DNA of 64,000 bases from Hyperoodon ampullatus (taxonomy: Eukaryota > Chordata > Mammalia > Artiodactyla > Ziphiidae), in contig OX457068.1 of assembly GCA_949752795.1 (NCBI GenBank), positions 54,402,516-54,466,515 of the forward strand, written 5' to 3'. The notes below the pieces were generated by a model that saw only the letters and a program-made list of their open reading frames with translations, did no database searches and was not told the DNA's origin. The translations under genes were made by a program, and so were the position numbers. Positions 45,875 to 56,964 of this stretch are shown here, piece after piece. The number at the start of each line of letters is the position of its first letter. The stretch's first letter is position 1.

Positions 45875-46780
45875 CATCCTTTATGGGAAACTACCTTCTG
45901 AGGAGAATGTCAAGCCTATGCTCCTGTCCCACCTACCTCTCCTATTGGCACACAAGGCTTGCCTTCTGGAGCTATCTTCTTCAGCGAGGAGCATCCCAGG
46001 CCTGAAGAGACACTAGCCTGTGTCTTTGCATCCCTCCCCCACCCAGGTTTCCCTGAGCAGGGTCTCAGCTGATTAACTCCTTTGTATAAACCATTTTCTC
46101 CTCAGTTATTATCACTTTTCTTACCTCCCCCTCATTGAATTAAAAACCCATTTTTAAGTAAGCTCTTGACTGGGATTTTGGTTCTTAGAGAGGGGAGTGC
46201 TGACTGAAACCAGAAGTATTTCATGCGAGGGAGCCAGGGTAGAGGGAGAGAAGGAACATGCAGAGGAATAGGAAATCTGGGACAATATGAGGTGTTTAAG
46301 CAGCAGAAGCTTCTCAGCAGGAGGAATTAGTGGGGTTAATGTGGAGGCGGAGGCCACCCCTTGAAGAACCTTCTGCCTGTGGTAAGCTGATCCACTTCTG
46401 TGTGAGTCATCAGCAGGCTTCCTCACCCAGGATTTAGACATCTGTGGCTTCAGGTCAGTGGGCTGGAGAATTGAGTTGAATATTGTGGAGGAAAACGGGA
46501 AGTTTGGGATGTTTTGTTTGATTATGTCTGAGGAGTGGTAAAGGAAAAGAAATGGCTATTAAGCTAGCTTTTGTTACAGTGGTAGTAATAGTCAAACAGT
46601 GTAAAGCTTAGGATAAGAAAATGAACAACTATGCCCCAGGTAATGGACTGAATACTTTAGGTTCAGCATCAAACAAAGCAGCTGGGAGAGCCTCAAAATT
46701 GTTTTGCTGATTGTAGAAAGACAGTCTTTATTGATAGTTTTTTTTCTTCACATGTCCTATCCTGATGTGTTCTCAATTGA
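45875..46780. other. Unassigned intergenic DNA
   Basis: No gene recognised. A 95-codon antisense open frame (46154-46441) has no known domain. Confidence 0.4.
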
Positions 46781-46784
46781 GAAT

Positions 46785-47035
46785 TGGTGATGGGGTATAA
46801 TCAAGATTTACAACATGGTGACTATAGTTAATAATACTGTGTTGCATATTTGAAAGTCACTAAGAAAGTAGATCTTAAAAGTTCTCATCACAAGAAAAAC
46901 AATTTTGTAACTATGTATGGTTATGGATATATTGTGGTGATCATTTTGCAATATACACAAATATTGAATCATTATGTTGTACACCTGAAACTAATATAAT
47001 GGTATATGTCAGTTATACCTCAATTTAAAAAAAGA
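46785..47035 (+). repeat. L1M-type 3'UTR end
   Basis: 'acaacatggtgactatagttaataatactgtgttgcatatttgaaagtcactaagaaagtagatcttaaaagttctcatcac', 'gtggtgatcattttgcaatatac', 'aatcattatgttgtacacctgaaactaatataatg' is the characteristic 3' end of old mammalian L1. It ends in an A-rich tail with an (AAAC)n run at 47040-47059. Confidence 0.82.
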
Positions 47036-47279
47036 GAAATAACAAACAAACAAACAAAAATTGATCATGGAAATGTGGTTGTTAACTGAGTTCATTAGGT
47101 TGTTCACTCAATTATTTGCTCAATAATGAGTACCTACTATACGATATGATTTATTTGAAAATTCTAAAAGAAAGTTACTTCCTAGTCCACCCCACACACC
47201 TTGTTATTTTGTTTGAATACTTTATCGAGCACTCAAAAGACTGTTAATGGATACTTTTTGACTTGAGATCTCTGGTTAT

Positions 47280-47380
47280 ATAATATTCATTCATTTATTC
47301 ATTCATTCATCTAAAAAAAATTACATATTGATTGCTCTATGCTCGAAGCACTGTCCTAGGTGCTGAGAATTAACATCTGG
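47280..47380 (-). repeat. L2 3' end, antisense
   Basis: ATTCATTCATTTATTCATTC followed by 'acatattgattgctctatgctcgaagcactgtcctaggtgctgagaat' is the reversed L2 terminus. Confidence 0.65.
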
Positions 47381-47384
47381 CTAG

Positions 47385-48420
47385 GTACATGCTGTTATGT
47401 GGTTATACCTACCTTTCCATAAAGAATATGCTTCTGAAAATTGTTGTGCAAATTGAGTTATATTTAAGTGAATTAAAGGAGCCTGATGTTTAGGAGGAAC
47501 CCTGAGGAAAATCTTTCTCTTAGTGGAAAACTGTTTTATAATGAAAATTATCATATTCTAGTGTATCTGCTCTGTAAACCTGTATTTCCATATATTAGCT
47601 TTTCCTAAATAGGAGTAGCACCTGTATTTTACTCCCAGTTTGTTGGGGTAGTAACATTTCAATTGCTTGCAGAGTCTTAAACTAATCGTTTTCTTTCACA
47701 ACATTAAGATATATTGAATGGTCAAACACTCATCAAAAATGTCAAAAATGTTTTCATTTTTGAAAAACTACTCTAAATGTTGAAGTGTCTTGATTAGGTT
47801 AGAGTGGTTTTTATATCATTTTCTATAACCACTTAACTTAAGGGTAACTTTTAATGACATCTTACCAAGAGCTTATAGAATTTTAAGCAATCAGGATTTT
47901 TTCCTTCTAATAAAGTAAGAAGAAAATTAAACCAATTTATGCCACCTCTAAGGCCTGTACTGTGTTCTATTTTTATGTTATTAAGTTAAGAATATGTAGC
48001 ATAATTTTCTTTAGCCATAAGATGTTAACTTATATTTGTAAATCTCTTTATATTTTTTCAGAGTGTTTTAACGGGTGTCTATTTTGAACCTTGTCTAGCA
48101 ACAACCTGGCATATAATTTAGTTCCCTGTTCATGAAAGTAAAGTGTGAAGTTACCCAAAGTCATTGAATTAGAACTCATTTTGATTTTCATTTCGTATTT
48201 GAGGCTCTGTTCTCTTTGCTTCATAGGACAAATTAGGACTAGAAGGTAGAAGAAAGATCTTACCCCACTATTTAATTATTTGATATTTTCCAGTACAAGG
48301 AGAGATTTGAAGTGTCCACTTCTTCATAATATAATCCATATAGTAAGTTCTATATGGCACATTTTTTTCTTCTGAGGATAGAGACCTTAAAACAAACCAC
48401 TCTCAGTAGGAGAGTCATAG
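47385..48420. other. Unassigned AT-rich intergenic DNA
   Basis: No gene or named repeat seen. Confidence 0.4.
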
Positions 48421-48424
48421 CATA

Positions 48425-48600
48425 ATAACATCTAAGGGTTCCTGTTTCTCCATATACTCACCAAAGATTTTTTAATTATTTTTTCATTGTGGTTTTAATC
48501 TTCATTTTCCTAATGACTAATAATGTTAAGCATCTTATCATGTACATATTTTCCATTTGAATATCTTCTTTGGTAATGTGGATAAAGTGTTCTCTGAAAT
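48425..48600 (-). repeat. L1M-type ORF2 C-terminal fragment, antisense
   Basis: 'ctgtttctccatatactcacca', 'cattgtggttttaatcttcattttcctaatgactaataatgttaagcatcttatcatgtacatattttccatttgaatatcttctttgg' is the well-known antisense end of mammalian L1 ORF2. Confidence 0.72.
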
Positions 48601-48604
48601 GCTC

Positions 48605-49960
48605 ATCACTCTATAAATTAATCATTTTTAATACTACAAAACATACTATCTAATCTAAGAAATTCATTATTCTTGGGGAAGTGATATGACTTCAGTTTTT
48701 TGTCTACTGGGTGAACCATTAAAATGAACAGATGAAAGTAACTACAGATCTGTTTGAGTGGAGACAAAATGTGTTCTTTTTTTAAGCTAAAATCGTCTCT
48801 AACTCTTTTATCTTAAAGATAAGAAAGAAACTGTGACCAGCCCTGAGAAGTTTCATAAAAACCTGTAAATTCCTGTCAGAGTGTGCATGGAATACCTCTG
48901 TTTCATAGCCCTTTTCTGGTTTCTTCATCAGGCTGTAGAGAGGGCCAAGGTAGATGAAAGGCCTGATCCCTGGAATTCCATTTGTCCCCATTCTGTCTCC
49001 ATGATATGTCCACAGAGTGACACATACACTAGAGTTAGAACAACATAAAGTACCCATTTCTGAATTTAACACTTTATTATTCTTGCCTGTTGGGCAGAAC
49101 AGAATATTCTCCTTCCTAATTAGAAGATAAGACTCATACTCATCTAAGGAGAAGTCTCATCTCACACAAAACCGAGACCCAAGTTTCCCTGGAGCACTTT
49201 CTATGAAGAGACAGAGAAACCAACATATCATCTATTTGATTTTATAGAACACCCCAGGCCTGGCCTAGCCAGTTTTATTTAATACTAAAGTCACAGGCTT
49301 TGCAGAGAACCACTCCATGGGCTCTTGCAGGAGTCAATGCCATTCCCCATAATCTGGCAAATCTTAAGATAACCAGCGCTTTCTGAACAAAATTTGCTTT
49401 AAAAATTGCCTAGTCTACTTTAAAAATCTAATTCCCCCAAAAGGTACTGCATTCATTCTAACCAGCTCCAAGGCAAACAGTGGGATTGGAGGCACATTCA
49501 TAATTCAACAGGGTTAAATGCCAAGGGCCAAAGAGATAGCACCTGCTTGTTAGTGTGGAATGGGATTACATTCGTGGTTGATTCAGCTCCTTGCAGCAAG
49601 CTCTGTAATTGGAGAAACTGAGGGAAGTGACCCCAGGTATGTGTTCTGCTGGTATCCAAATGCATTCTCATCAGTCTGACAGGTGGCCAGTTTGGAGAGT
49701 TCTTTTAAATCAAAGTAAAAGTGATGTCACAATTTTCAAGATTTCTCAAAATATTAAATCTTAAGTGAGAAAGAGTGAGTGGACTAGGTGATATTTTTGC
49801 CTAAAATAACTATAAACATATCTCTTTATAGTTCACAAGTTTTTTTCCTCTGTATAATTTAATTTGAGTCCCGTAGTGTATTAGGTAGAAGGTGTTACAT
49901 GTATTTTCAGATGAGGAACCAAAGCAAAAAACATTTAAGTGAGTAGTTCCATCTGGTGGT
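48605..49960. other. Unassigned intergenic DNA
   Basis: No gene recognised. 49330-49720 lacks obvious transposon sequence and is moderately GC-balanced. Confidence 0.4.
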
Positions 49961-49964
49961 TTGA

Positions 49965-50190
49965 AACAGAGTATTTGGAGTCAGACCTATTAGGTGTGGG
50001 TCCCAACTCTGCTGCAACAGACGAGTGAACTGTGACAAATTGTCTAATGTCTCAGTTTTCTAATCTATGAAATGTTGATTAAAATGGTCACTCTGCCATC
50101 AGGTTGCTGTGGGGATTAAATGAAACACTGCCTATAATCTACTTATTTCACTGCACAGCACAAAATAAGTGCTAGGTACATTTCAGCCTC
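49965..50190 (+). repeat. MIR SINE
   Basis: 'agtatttggagtcagacctattaggtgtgggtcccaactctgctgc', 'aattgtctaatgtctcagttttctaatctatgaaatgttg', 'ggttgctgtggggattaaatgaaacac', 'gcacagcacaaaataagtgctaggtaca' is a near full-length MIR. Confidence 0.78.
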
Positions 50191-50194
50191 TTTA

Positions 50195-52145
50195 ACCAAG
50201 TGTTATGGTCACTCAAGCCAAAGACAAACTTCAAATAGGACCCGCCTACATTACGGAACTCACATTTACTGATTCTGTATTTCAGTCTCTTCTTTCCTTG
50301 TCATTCTGACTGCTATGTCATGCAATACTCTTTGTTTAAATAATGAATATTCAATCAACAAACACAATGATCCCCTGGTATGTCTGCAGAATTATGAGGG
50401 ACACTTGGAAGATTTTAGATGCCTAGCATTTATTCCACAAAACCTTGCAACTTTGTATGGAGGTAAGCCATACACATATGAGACAGATGTTATTATAAAG
50501 CACAGTACAGCCTCAGGTGAATCAAACTGAGAGTAGATGTCATTGAGGTTCAGGAAAAGGATACCTGCAGCCTGAAATAGGAAAGTGAGGTTTTTTTCAT
50601 AGTTATTTTTATTGTTGTTCTTATTGATTTTTAACGATGTGGACAGACTTAAGCTAAGCCTTGAAGTTGCAACTTTGATGAATGAGGAAGACAGGAATGG
50701 CAGAATGGATAGCATGAGAAAAGGACCAAGTCAGAAAAGAACTTGGGAAGAAAGGTACAGAAAGGAGAAGATGGTGGGGTTACGAGGGGCAACTTCACAT
50801 TGAGTTGGACTCACAAAGCTGGGATCAGTGGGTCAGAGGTACATCTACTAGTGGTAGGTGATCTCCCCAAGTGTCCTTGGTGAGCTGCCAAGCATCTAGA
50901 AGTGGACTGGTTCTAAGGTAAGTGATTTCTGTGGGTCTGGAAGAGGCTTTAATTTGTTCACTATTAACTGGCATGTAAGACAAAATCTATGGTTCTACCC
51001 AGCTCAGTACCATACTCTGATTTGATCCTTAGATAAAGATTTTATTTTTCCTTTATTTTCATGTGTGTGTGTATGTAAGTGTGGGTTTCCTTCCAGGTAC
51101 AATTTTAGTTCTGATCCTCCCATTTCCTACAATACATTGTTTATGGAGCTGGCCCCAGTTTAAGGAACAGCTGGAAAGCTGTCTCTATAGCCTTCAGGCC
51201 ACAACTGACTACAAGTCTTCCAGCACAATCAGATTAATGGGATTGGGTACAACTATAGTAGGTTGCACTAATTAATCAATTTTATTTTACTTTATATACT
51301 TGTAGTTGAAGCTTTTACATTTAGTATGCAAATTTATGTAAATGAAAATTCAAATACATGCAAACAGATACGCAAATATGTGTCCCTAGATTTGCTAGGG
51401 AAAAAAATCTGTTAGCCCTACTGTAAATTCCTAAAATGCAGTTGGGGGAAGGGAGAGAGAACATGAACTACTCTTGTAGCTCTGTCTGCCTTTAATTTGT
51501 TAATATATGCAAGTTGAAAATGAAAATAAAAACATGTTTTACTTAGCTGCTCCTTATGTTATAAAATAGAAAGCTGAAAATCTGCAACAATAACAGGAAC
51601 AAAATCTGTGAGTCTCCTCATTGAGATAAGAATTCCAAAGTTTTATTTATTCCAGAATCATCTGCCTTTAGGCAGCAAGTCTCATACGTTTAAGTTTCTT
51701 ACTTTTAACTGATCAGATTGAAGCAATAACCAAACCCAGAGGAAATGCTCTTAGAGCCCTAAAACACAGAACCTTATAGTATAAGCTCTGAGCTGTATAT
51801 AAATTGCTTAGGAATCCACAATGGAAACTGAAAAAAAAAAAGTCAAGGGAAAGTTAAAAAATGAAAAAAAAATACAATTTCATTAAATCATATTGAACAA
51901 ATATTTTATTTAAAAGATTATTATTTCCCAGTGAGCTCAAGTTAAGGAAGAGGAGCATTTTCTATGCAGATCCAAATGGAAATTTCCTGAAAAGAAAAGC
52001 ATAGGCAAGCAGCTTAATTGAGAATACAGTATAGTGCAGTAGTGGAGATAGGTATCTAACATTTGCAATGTTGCATTTTACAGTTATTTGCAAGCAGGTC
52101 CAATCATTGGGAAAATAGTAAATGAATGAGCAATAAATAGGAGAA
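50195..52145. other. Unassigned intergenic DNA
   Basis: Open frames up to 107 codons (50392-50715, minus) have no recognisable domain. No exon evidence. Confidence 0.4.
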
Positions 52146-52149
52146 TGAA

Positions 52150-52345
52150 CCCTGGCCCAAGCGTCTGAGGAACTGGATTTACTGCTGGCTATGCTGCGTC
52201 AGTACTATGACGTTTGGTCACCCAAAAGCAATCTAGGCTTCAATTTTATCATTGATAAAATAAGATAATAATAATTGTCTTACCCTCTCAAAAGCTTGCT
52301 ATGCCTTTCAAATGAGAAACAGTAAAGTACTAAACAGGTGTTAAT
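52150..52345 (+). repeat. MIR SINE
   Basis: 'tggcccaagcgtctgaggaactggatttactgctggctatgctg', 'aggcttcaattttatcattgataaaataagataataataattgtcttaccctctc', 'caaatgagaaacagtaaagtactaaacagg' follow MIR order. Confidence 0.68.
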
Positions 52346-52563
52346 TACTTTTTCAAAAGTTTATCTGTGGCTAATGTTTCTTTTCCGGAAGGTCTTTAAG
52401 CACTTGCGACTTGGTTATAGATTCAATATGATCAATTAAAGATTAGAAAACCTACATAAGAAACTTAATGTCTCAAGACAAATGATTTTGGAGTAAGCAC
52501 AACTTGTAGTTATGCCAGTAAGGAGACAGCATAATGGAGTTGTGAAAAGAGGCTATTTCTTCA

Positions 52564-52585
52564 ATTTGTGATCATGATCACAAAT
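52564..52585. repeat. Perfect 22-bp palindrome
   Basis: Each arm is ATTTGTGATCA and its exact complement follows with no spacer. It contains two TGATCA units around a CATG centre. No operator or known binding site was recognised. Confidence 0.95.
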
Positions 52586-52589
52586 CATG

Positions 52590-52668
52590 ATCTCCTCTGT
52601 ACAATGAGATTCCACAGTGTATAAATTAAATGATCCTTCAGACTCGCAGGTTCTCTGATTCTAATGCC
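52590..52668 (+). repeat. MIR3-like 3' end
   Basis: 'ctctgtacaatgagattcc', 'aaatgatccttcagactcgcaggttctctgattctaatg' follows the MIR3 end (tctgtaaaatgaggg...gatctctaaggtcccttccagctctgattctatg). Confidence 0.45.
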
Positions 52669-52849
52669 CACGGAACCCTATTTTGATATTTATGATCCTC
52701 CATTTTTTATCTCAGGCCAAGCTACACTGGGTGGCTTTTCATTCCCCTAACGTATACCACTGATTCTTAGCTCCATAGTCTTTTTGTCAATTGACTGATG
52801 AAATCATTTGTGCTAAAGGGTGTCAATTCATTTTTAAAACTTTTATTTA

Positions 52850-53100
52850 TTTATTGGTTAAATATTCACTCTATGAATAGTGTTGGCTATGATTCAACAT
52901 GATCAGACATGATCCTTGAATCTGAACATGTAGTCTGATGGGGGAGAGAAGACAGGCATGTCTAAACAATCTAAAGTCCTCACCCACTGGGTGAGGGTAG
53001 AAAAGTATTCTGAGATTAGAAAGGAAATGTCTCCAGTGGGAGCATTTGATTTGGTTGGCAAGTGTGAAAGCTAATGTTCCCTGAGAGCAGACATTCAAAA
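52850..53100 (-). repeat. Possible L2-class fragment, antisense
   Basis: 'atgatccttgaatctgaacatgtagtctgatgggggagagaagacagg' resembles the reversed L2 interior (atccctgccctcatggagcttacagtctagtgggggagacagac). The surroundings are too diverged to define ends. Confidence 0.42.
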
Positions 53101-53104
53101 TCAG

Positions 53105-53800
53105 GTGACTGCTTTAAGGAAATTGATCTTGCAGCACTGGCTTCCAGAACATGTGTGCCTGTGATGAGAGTGGGCACCTTTGCTATGCCTTAGGTGAGAA
53201 ATAGTGAAAGGGTGACAGTGACAATATCTATAGGAATATCACTCACGAGGAGTCTTGGCAAGTGCTTTGCTTTGTTATGGCAGACAAAGGAAAAGTAAGA
53301 GACATGTATGAATTCAAAGTTTTCAGCCCATGTTCATTAGTAGAATGGGGCTATATATAATTAACAGAGAAAAGTCTGGGTGATTCTGTGATGTGGAAGT
53401 ACTAAAGCAGAGAAAGTTCACACAGTTTAGAATCTGTTTTGCACAGAGGTGATTGGTAGACATATTTTGTAGAAAATAGGCAAAGCCAAACTAGAACTTG
53501 GAGGAGATGGAATGACTTTATCTGCACAGAGGAGTTAGCTAAAATCCTGGATGATGGGGAGTCCAGGGAGGAGAAGAGTAGAAGGAGAGAAGAAGTGGGC
53601 TGTTGGGAATGCCTACATTTAGAGGCCTAGGAAAAGATGCAGGCACTTAGCAATCTGGGAGTAGATAAGACTCAGGAAACCAAGGTGCTCAGGAAAGAGT
53701 TTCAAGAAGGATAAGATCATGGGCACTGAGCTGCATTTTCATTAGTATCTAATACAACACAGGAATCAAAGATGAGAGACAGTAGGTCCAGCAGTGAGCT
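53105..53800. other. Unassigned intergenic DNA
   Basis: No gene recognised. The text is purine-rich and may be ancient repeat material. Confidence 0.35.
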
Positions 53801-53804
53801 GATG

Positions 53805-54010
53805 CTGGTGATCCGTCCTTGACTGAGTAGTATATAACCATTAAAAGAAATGCCCTGAAAACTATGGAGCAACATGAAAAATGTGCTTATAATATTATGT
53901 TAAGTGAAAAAGATAAGTATACTTGTTTTAAAGAATGCTAGTGGGGGGAGAGGATGAGTAGGGGGATACAGGGTAGACAAGTATGTGAAGATATTCAAAA
54001 GTAATTGTAT
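53805..54010 (+). repeat. L1M-type 3' fragment
   Basis: 'tatataaccattaaaagaaatgccctgaaaactatggagcaacatgaaaaatgtgcttataatattatgttaagtgaaaaag' matches old L1M ORF2/3'UTR text, the same region as 32690-32800. Confidence 0.58.
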
Positions 54011-54014
54011 ACAA

Positions 54015-54543
54015 TTAGGAGAAATATGAGTGATTTCAGGACCCACCTTTACATTTATATTTTTGATCACCTTCATTCTTCAACTGAATAAAATTAATGC
54101 AAAGTATTGGTGCTTTGATTTTTGCTAATGAGAAGAGAACAGAAGATTTAAATGAGTCATTTACTTTGAGAAAAACCCAATGAAACCCTTGCCTGTCCCT
54201 GTGGAGAGGAAGATTTGCAGTGGATCAAACCTAAAATTGCCATTTTATTTTGCACAGACATGATTTAGTTTCTGCAAAATATATGTCATATTGAAATCAT
54301 TGTATTTATATTTATTTGCTTGGAATTTATTTAAACAATTTGTGTTGATTTTATAAGCATACATGAGCTATAAGTATAAGAGGTCTGTACCTAGTTTTAG
54401 GGTTGTGATGGTCCAAGATATATTGATATTTCCCCTTTAAAAGGAGGCCCTGCATTGCTTCGTTTTGACAAACACTGCTACTGAGTTGAAATATGGCTGG
54501 TCCCAATGATCTGTGCTGTAAGTATAAATACACTCTGGATTTT
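54015..54543. other. Unassigned intergenic DNA
   Basis: No gene or named repeat seen. Confidence 0.4.
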
Positions 54544-54557
54544 AAAGTCTTCTTATG
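54544..54557. repeat. SINE target-site duplication, left copy (perfect)
   Basis: AAAGTCTTCTTATG, identical to 54783-54796. Confidence 0.95.
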
Positions 54558-54782
54558 GGGCTTCCTTGGTGGTGCAGCAGTTGAGAGACCGCCTGCCGAT
54601 GCAGGGGATGCGGGTTCATTCCCTGGTCCAGGAAGATCCCACATGCCACAGAGCGACTGGCCCGTGGGCCATGGCTGCTGAGTCTGCGCGTCCAGAGCCT
54701 GTGCTCCACAACGGTAGAGGCCACAACAGTGAGAGGCCTGTGTACCACAAAAAAATAAAAATAAATAAAAATAAATAAAAAT
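54558..54782 (+). mobile_element. CHR-type tRNA-derived SINE, sense
   Basis: Begins GGGCTTCCTTGGTGGTGCAG, with the B box at 54613-54622 (GGTTCATTCC), then the family tail GAAGATCCCACATGCC to CAACAGTGAGAGGCC, and an (AAAAT)n tail. It is bounded by a perfect 14-bp target duplication starting with AAA, as expected for L1-mediated insertion. Several CpG sites of the family have decayed to TG or CA, so it is somewhat older in sequence than the copy at 16257, yet its duplications are intact. Confidence 0.95.
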
Positions 54783-54796
54783 AAAGTCTTCTTATG
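54783..54796. repeat. SINE target-site duplication, right copy (perfect)
   Basis: AAAGTCTTCTTATG, exact partner of 54544-54557. Confidence 0.95.
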
Positions 54797-54799
54797 AAA

Positions 54800-56315
54800 A
54801 AAATGTAGAATATAGCATTAATGATTTTTTATATTGAGAACACATTGAAATGATATTATTTGAGATATATTGGGTTAAATTAAATATATTACTAAATTTG
54901 GTTTCGCCTCTTTCTCTTTCCTTTTTAAATATGGCTGCCAAAATTTGACATTCCATGTGTGGCTCTCATGGTCTTTCCAGTGGACAGCACTGGTCTGTAG
55001 TACATACCACCTGGCACCTGTGTCTGCTTGCTACCAATAACCACTCTGTGTCTTCTGCAGATACTTCCCCTGTTTACTTGAGAGAGACCAAGGTGGGGAA
55101 GGGCTGTGGGACTGAGATATGGATGTGTGAGTGGCTTAATGCTTCCTTCAGGCCACAGTCTCTCAAAAAGCACTTCTGTTCACAAATCCAATGGGGCTAA
55201 TTTGGTAATATACGAAGTGCCCCGCAGCCAGGAAAGTGACCTGACAGTTATTTGTGAATAAAGGATACAGATCATATTATCTTAGATATTCGTTTTGTGT
55301 GTTGGGACAACACAAGGGAGGATATCAGACTCTTCTTTACAAAATTCTCATGGGAAGGTTCCATCTGCTTTCAATATTCAGATTATTGGTTCCTGTTCAA
55401 TTAAATTTGACCAGTCCTCTAAGGAATATCCATCCAGTCTCATGTTGCTCTTGAAAGCTTCATCCTCCAAAAGTTCCACACAATTCAAGGATTCACCTGT
55501 CCTCTGCACCAGCAATTCTGGCCTCGTATTTTATTTAAAACACTGTGTGTGTGTTAACTTCCTCATCAGCTCATCAATCCAAGTGGTCGTGTGTCTGATG
55601 CCTTAAATCCTCCAGCATAAGATTGGTTCTCTGTTTCTAGTAGCCACTCAATAACTGAATTGTATCAAGTATAATATTTAAATTGTGAGGGTTAATTCAC
55701 ACACACTCACACACACTCACACACACACAGATACACACACTTCACAAGGGAAAATATATGTGCATATGTAATATCAGTTGATATGAAAATGCCTATTAAG
55801 ATAATCTGCTCAAGAAACAGACACATTTAACTCTACTTTTTATCACTCAGATTAATTCCTGCACAGGCATCGATAAATATTCTACTTCCTATAGGATATA
55901 AAAAGTGCCAGTAAAACAAATTATGTTATATGGATCTTCCTTGGATAGGTAGGATTTGGTTACACCCTGTGTACAGTTTCCTTAGTTTTAGCATCCAGGA
56001 TCACCACAGTTCATTCCAATGAAGGAGTCTGATTTTGGACTAAGGCCAAGAGTACTTAAAATAATAAAAATACACTAGCAAAATTAAAAAAAATAATAGC
56101 ACAATACAGTATTAAAATCTGTTAATCCTTTCAAATATATTTTATTATATATTTGTTTTACAAATGGGATACCACCTTGGGTAATTTTTTTCATAAAATT
56201 GACTATAAGCACTTTCTTCAGGAAAGCTGATATTAAATAATATAATTCCAAAAGTACCTTTGCAAATAAATGTCTAATATTTTCTATGTATTCTAGAAGG
56301 AAGAGGCATACCTTG
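54800..56315. other. Unassigned intergenic DNA
   Basis: 55698-55740 is a CACA-rich simple repeat with CACT interruptions. A 103-codon open frame (55295-55606) has no known domain. No exon evidence. Confidence 0.4.
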
Positions 56316-56316
56316 A

Positions 56317-56682
56317 TGTATTAGACTACTAAGGTTGCCCTTACAAAATCCCACTGCCTGAGTGGTTTAAACAATAGAAGAGTATTTTCTCACAGTCCTG
56401 GAAGCTGGGAAGTCCAAGATGAAGGTGTCAGCCAGTTCAGTTCCTGGTGAGAGTTCTCTTCCTTGATTGCAGATGGCCCCTTCATACTGTGTCCTCACAA
56501 GACAAAGAGAGAGAGTTCTTATCTTTTAAGGGCACCAGCCATATCAGATTAGAACCCCACCCTTATGACCTCCTTTAATCTTTATCACCTCCTCACAGAC
56601 CTTATCTTCCATTATGGTCACATTGAGGGTTAGGGCTTCAACATATGATTTTGGGGAGAACACAAACATTCAGTCTATAACA
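56317..56682 (-). mobile_element. MaLR-type solo LTR (MLT1/MST-like), antisense
   Basis: The plus strand reads TGTATTAGACTACTAAGGTT, 'cactgcctgagtggtttaaacaatagaagagtattttctcacagtcctggaagctgggaagtccaagat', 'gtgtcctcacaa', 'ggcaccagccatatcagattagaaccccacccttatgacctcc', 'gagggttagggcttcaacatatgattttgggg' and ends TCTATAACA: the full reverse complement of a MaLR LTR. It is noncoding. No 5-bp duplication survives. Confidence 0.82.
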
Positions 56683-56834
56683 CCACACCATGTCTTATGA
56701 AAACCCTACCTACAAACATTCCAATTTAAAGAACATATGGGTGGGCAATCATTTGTGTTGTTAGAGACAACTGGAGCTCCTCTTTCAGTATCACATTCCC
56801 AGAAGATGGCATGAGATAGAAATATTGACAATAA

Positions 56835-56960
56835 GCTCTGGCCTGGGAGCCAAAGGGCAGCTTAGGCTTTACTCATGGCTTTGCCACCAACCTTCTGTGT
56901 GACTCTAAGAATGTCCTTAGATTCTCTGGGTCTTAGTTTCCTTATCAGTAACTTAAAGAT
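56835..56960 (+). repeat. MIR SINE fragment
   Basis: 'agctctggcctgggagccaaagggcag', 'catggctttgccaccaaccttctgtgtgactctaagaatgtccttagattctctgggtcttagtttccttatcagtaact' is the MIR core. Confidence 0.73.
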
Positions 56961-56964
56961 ACTT

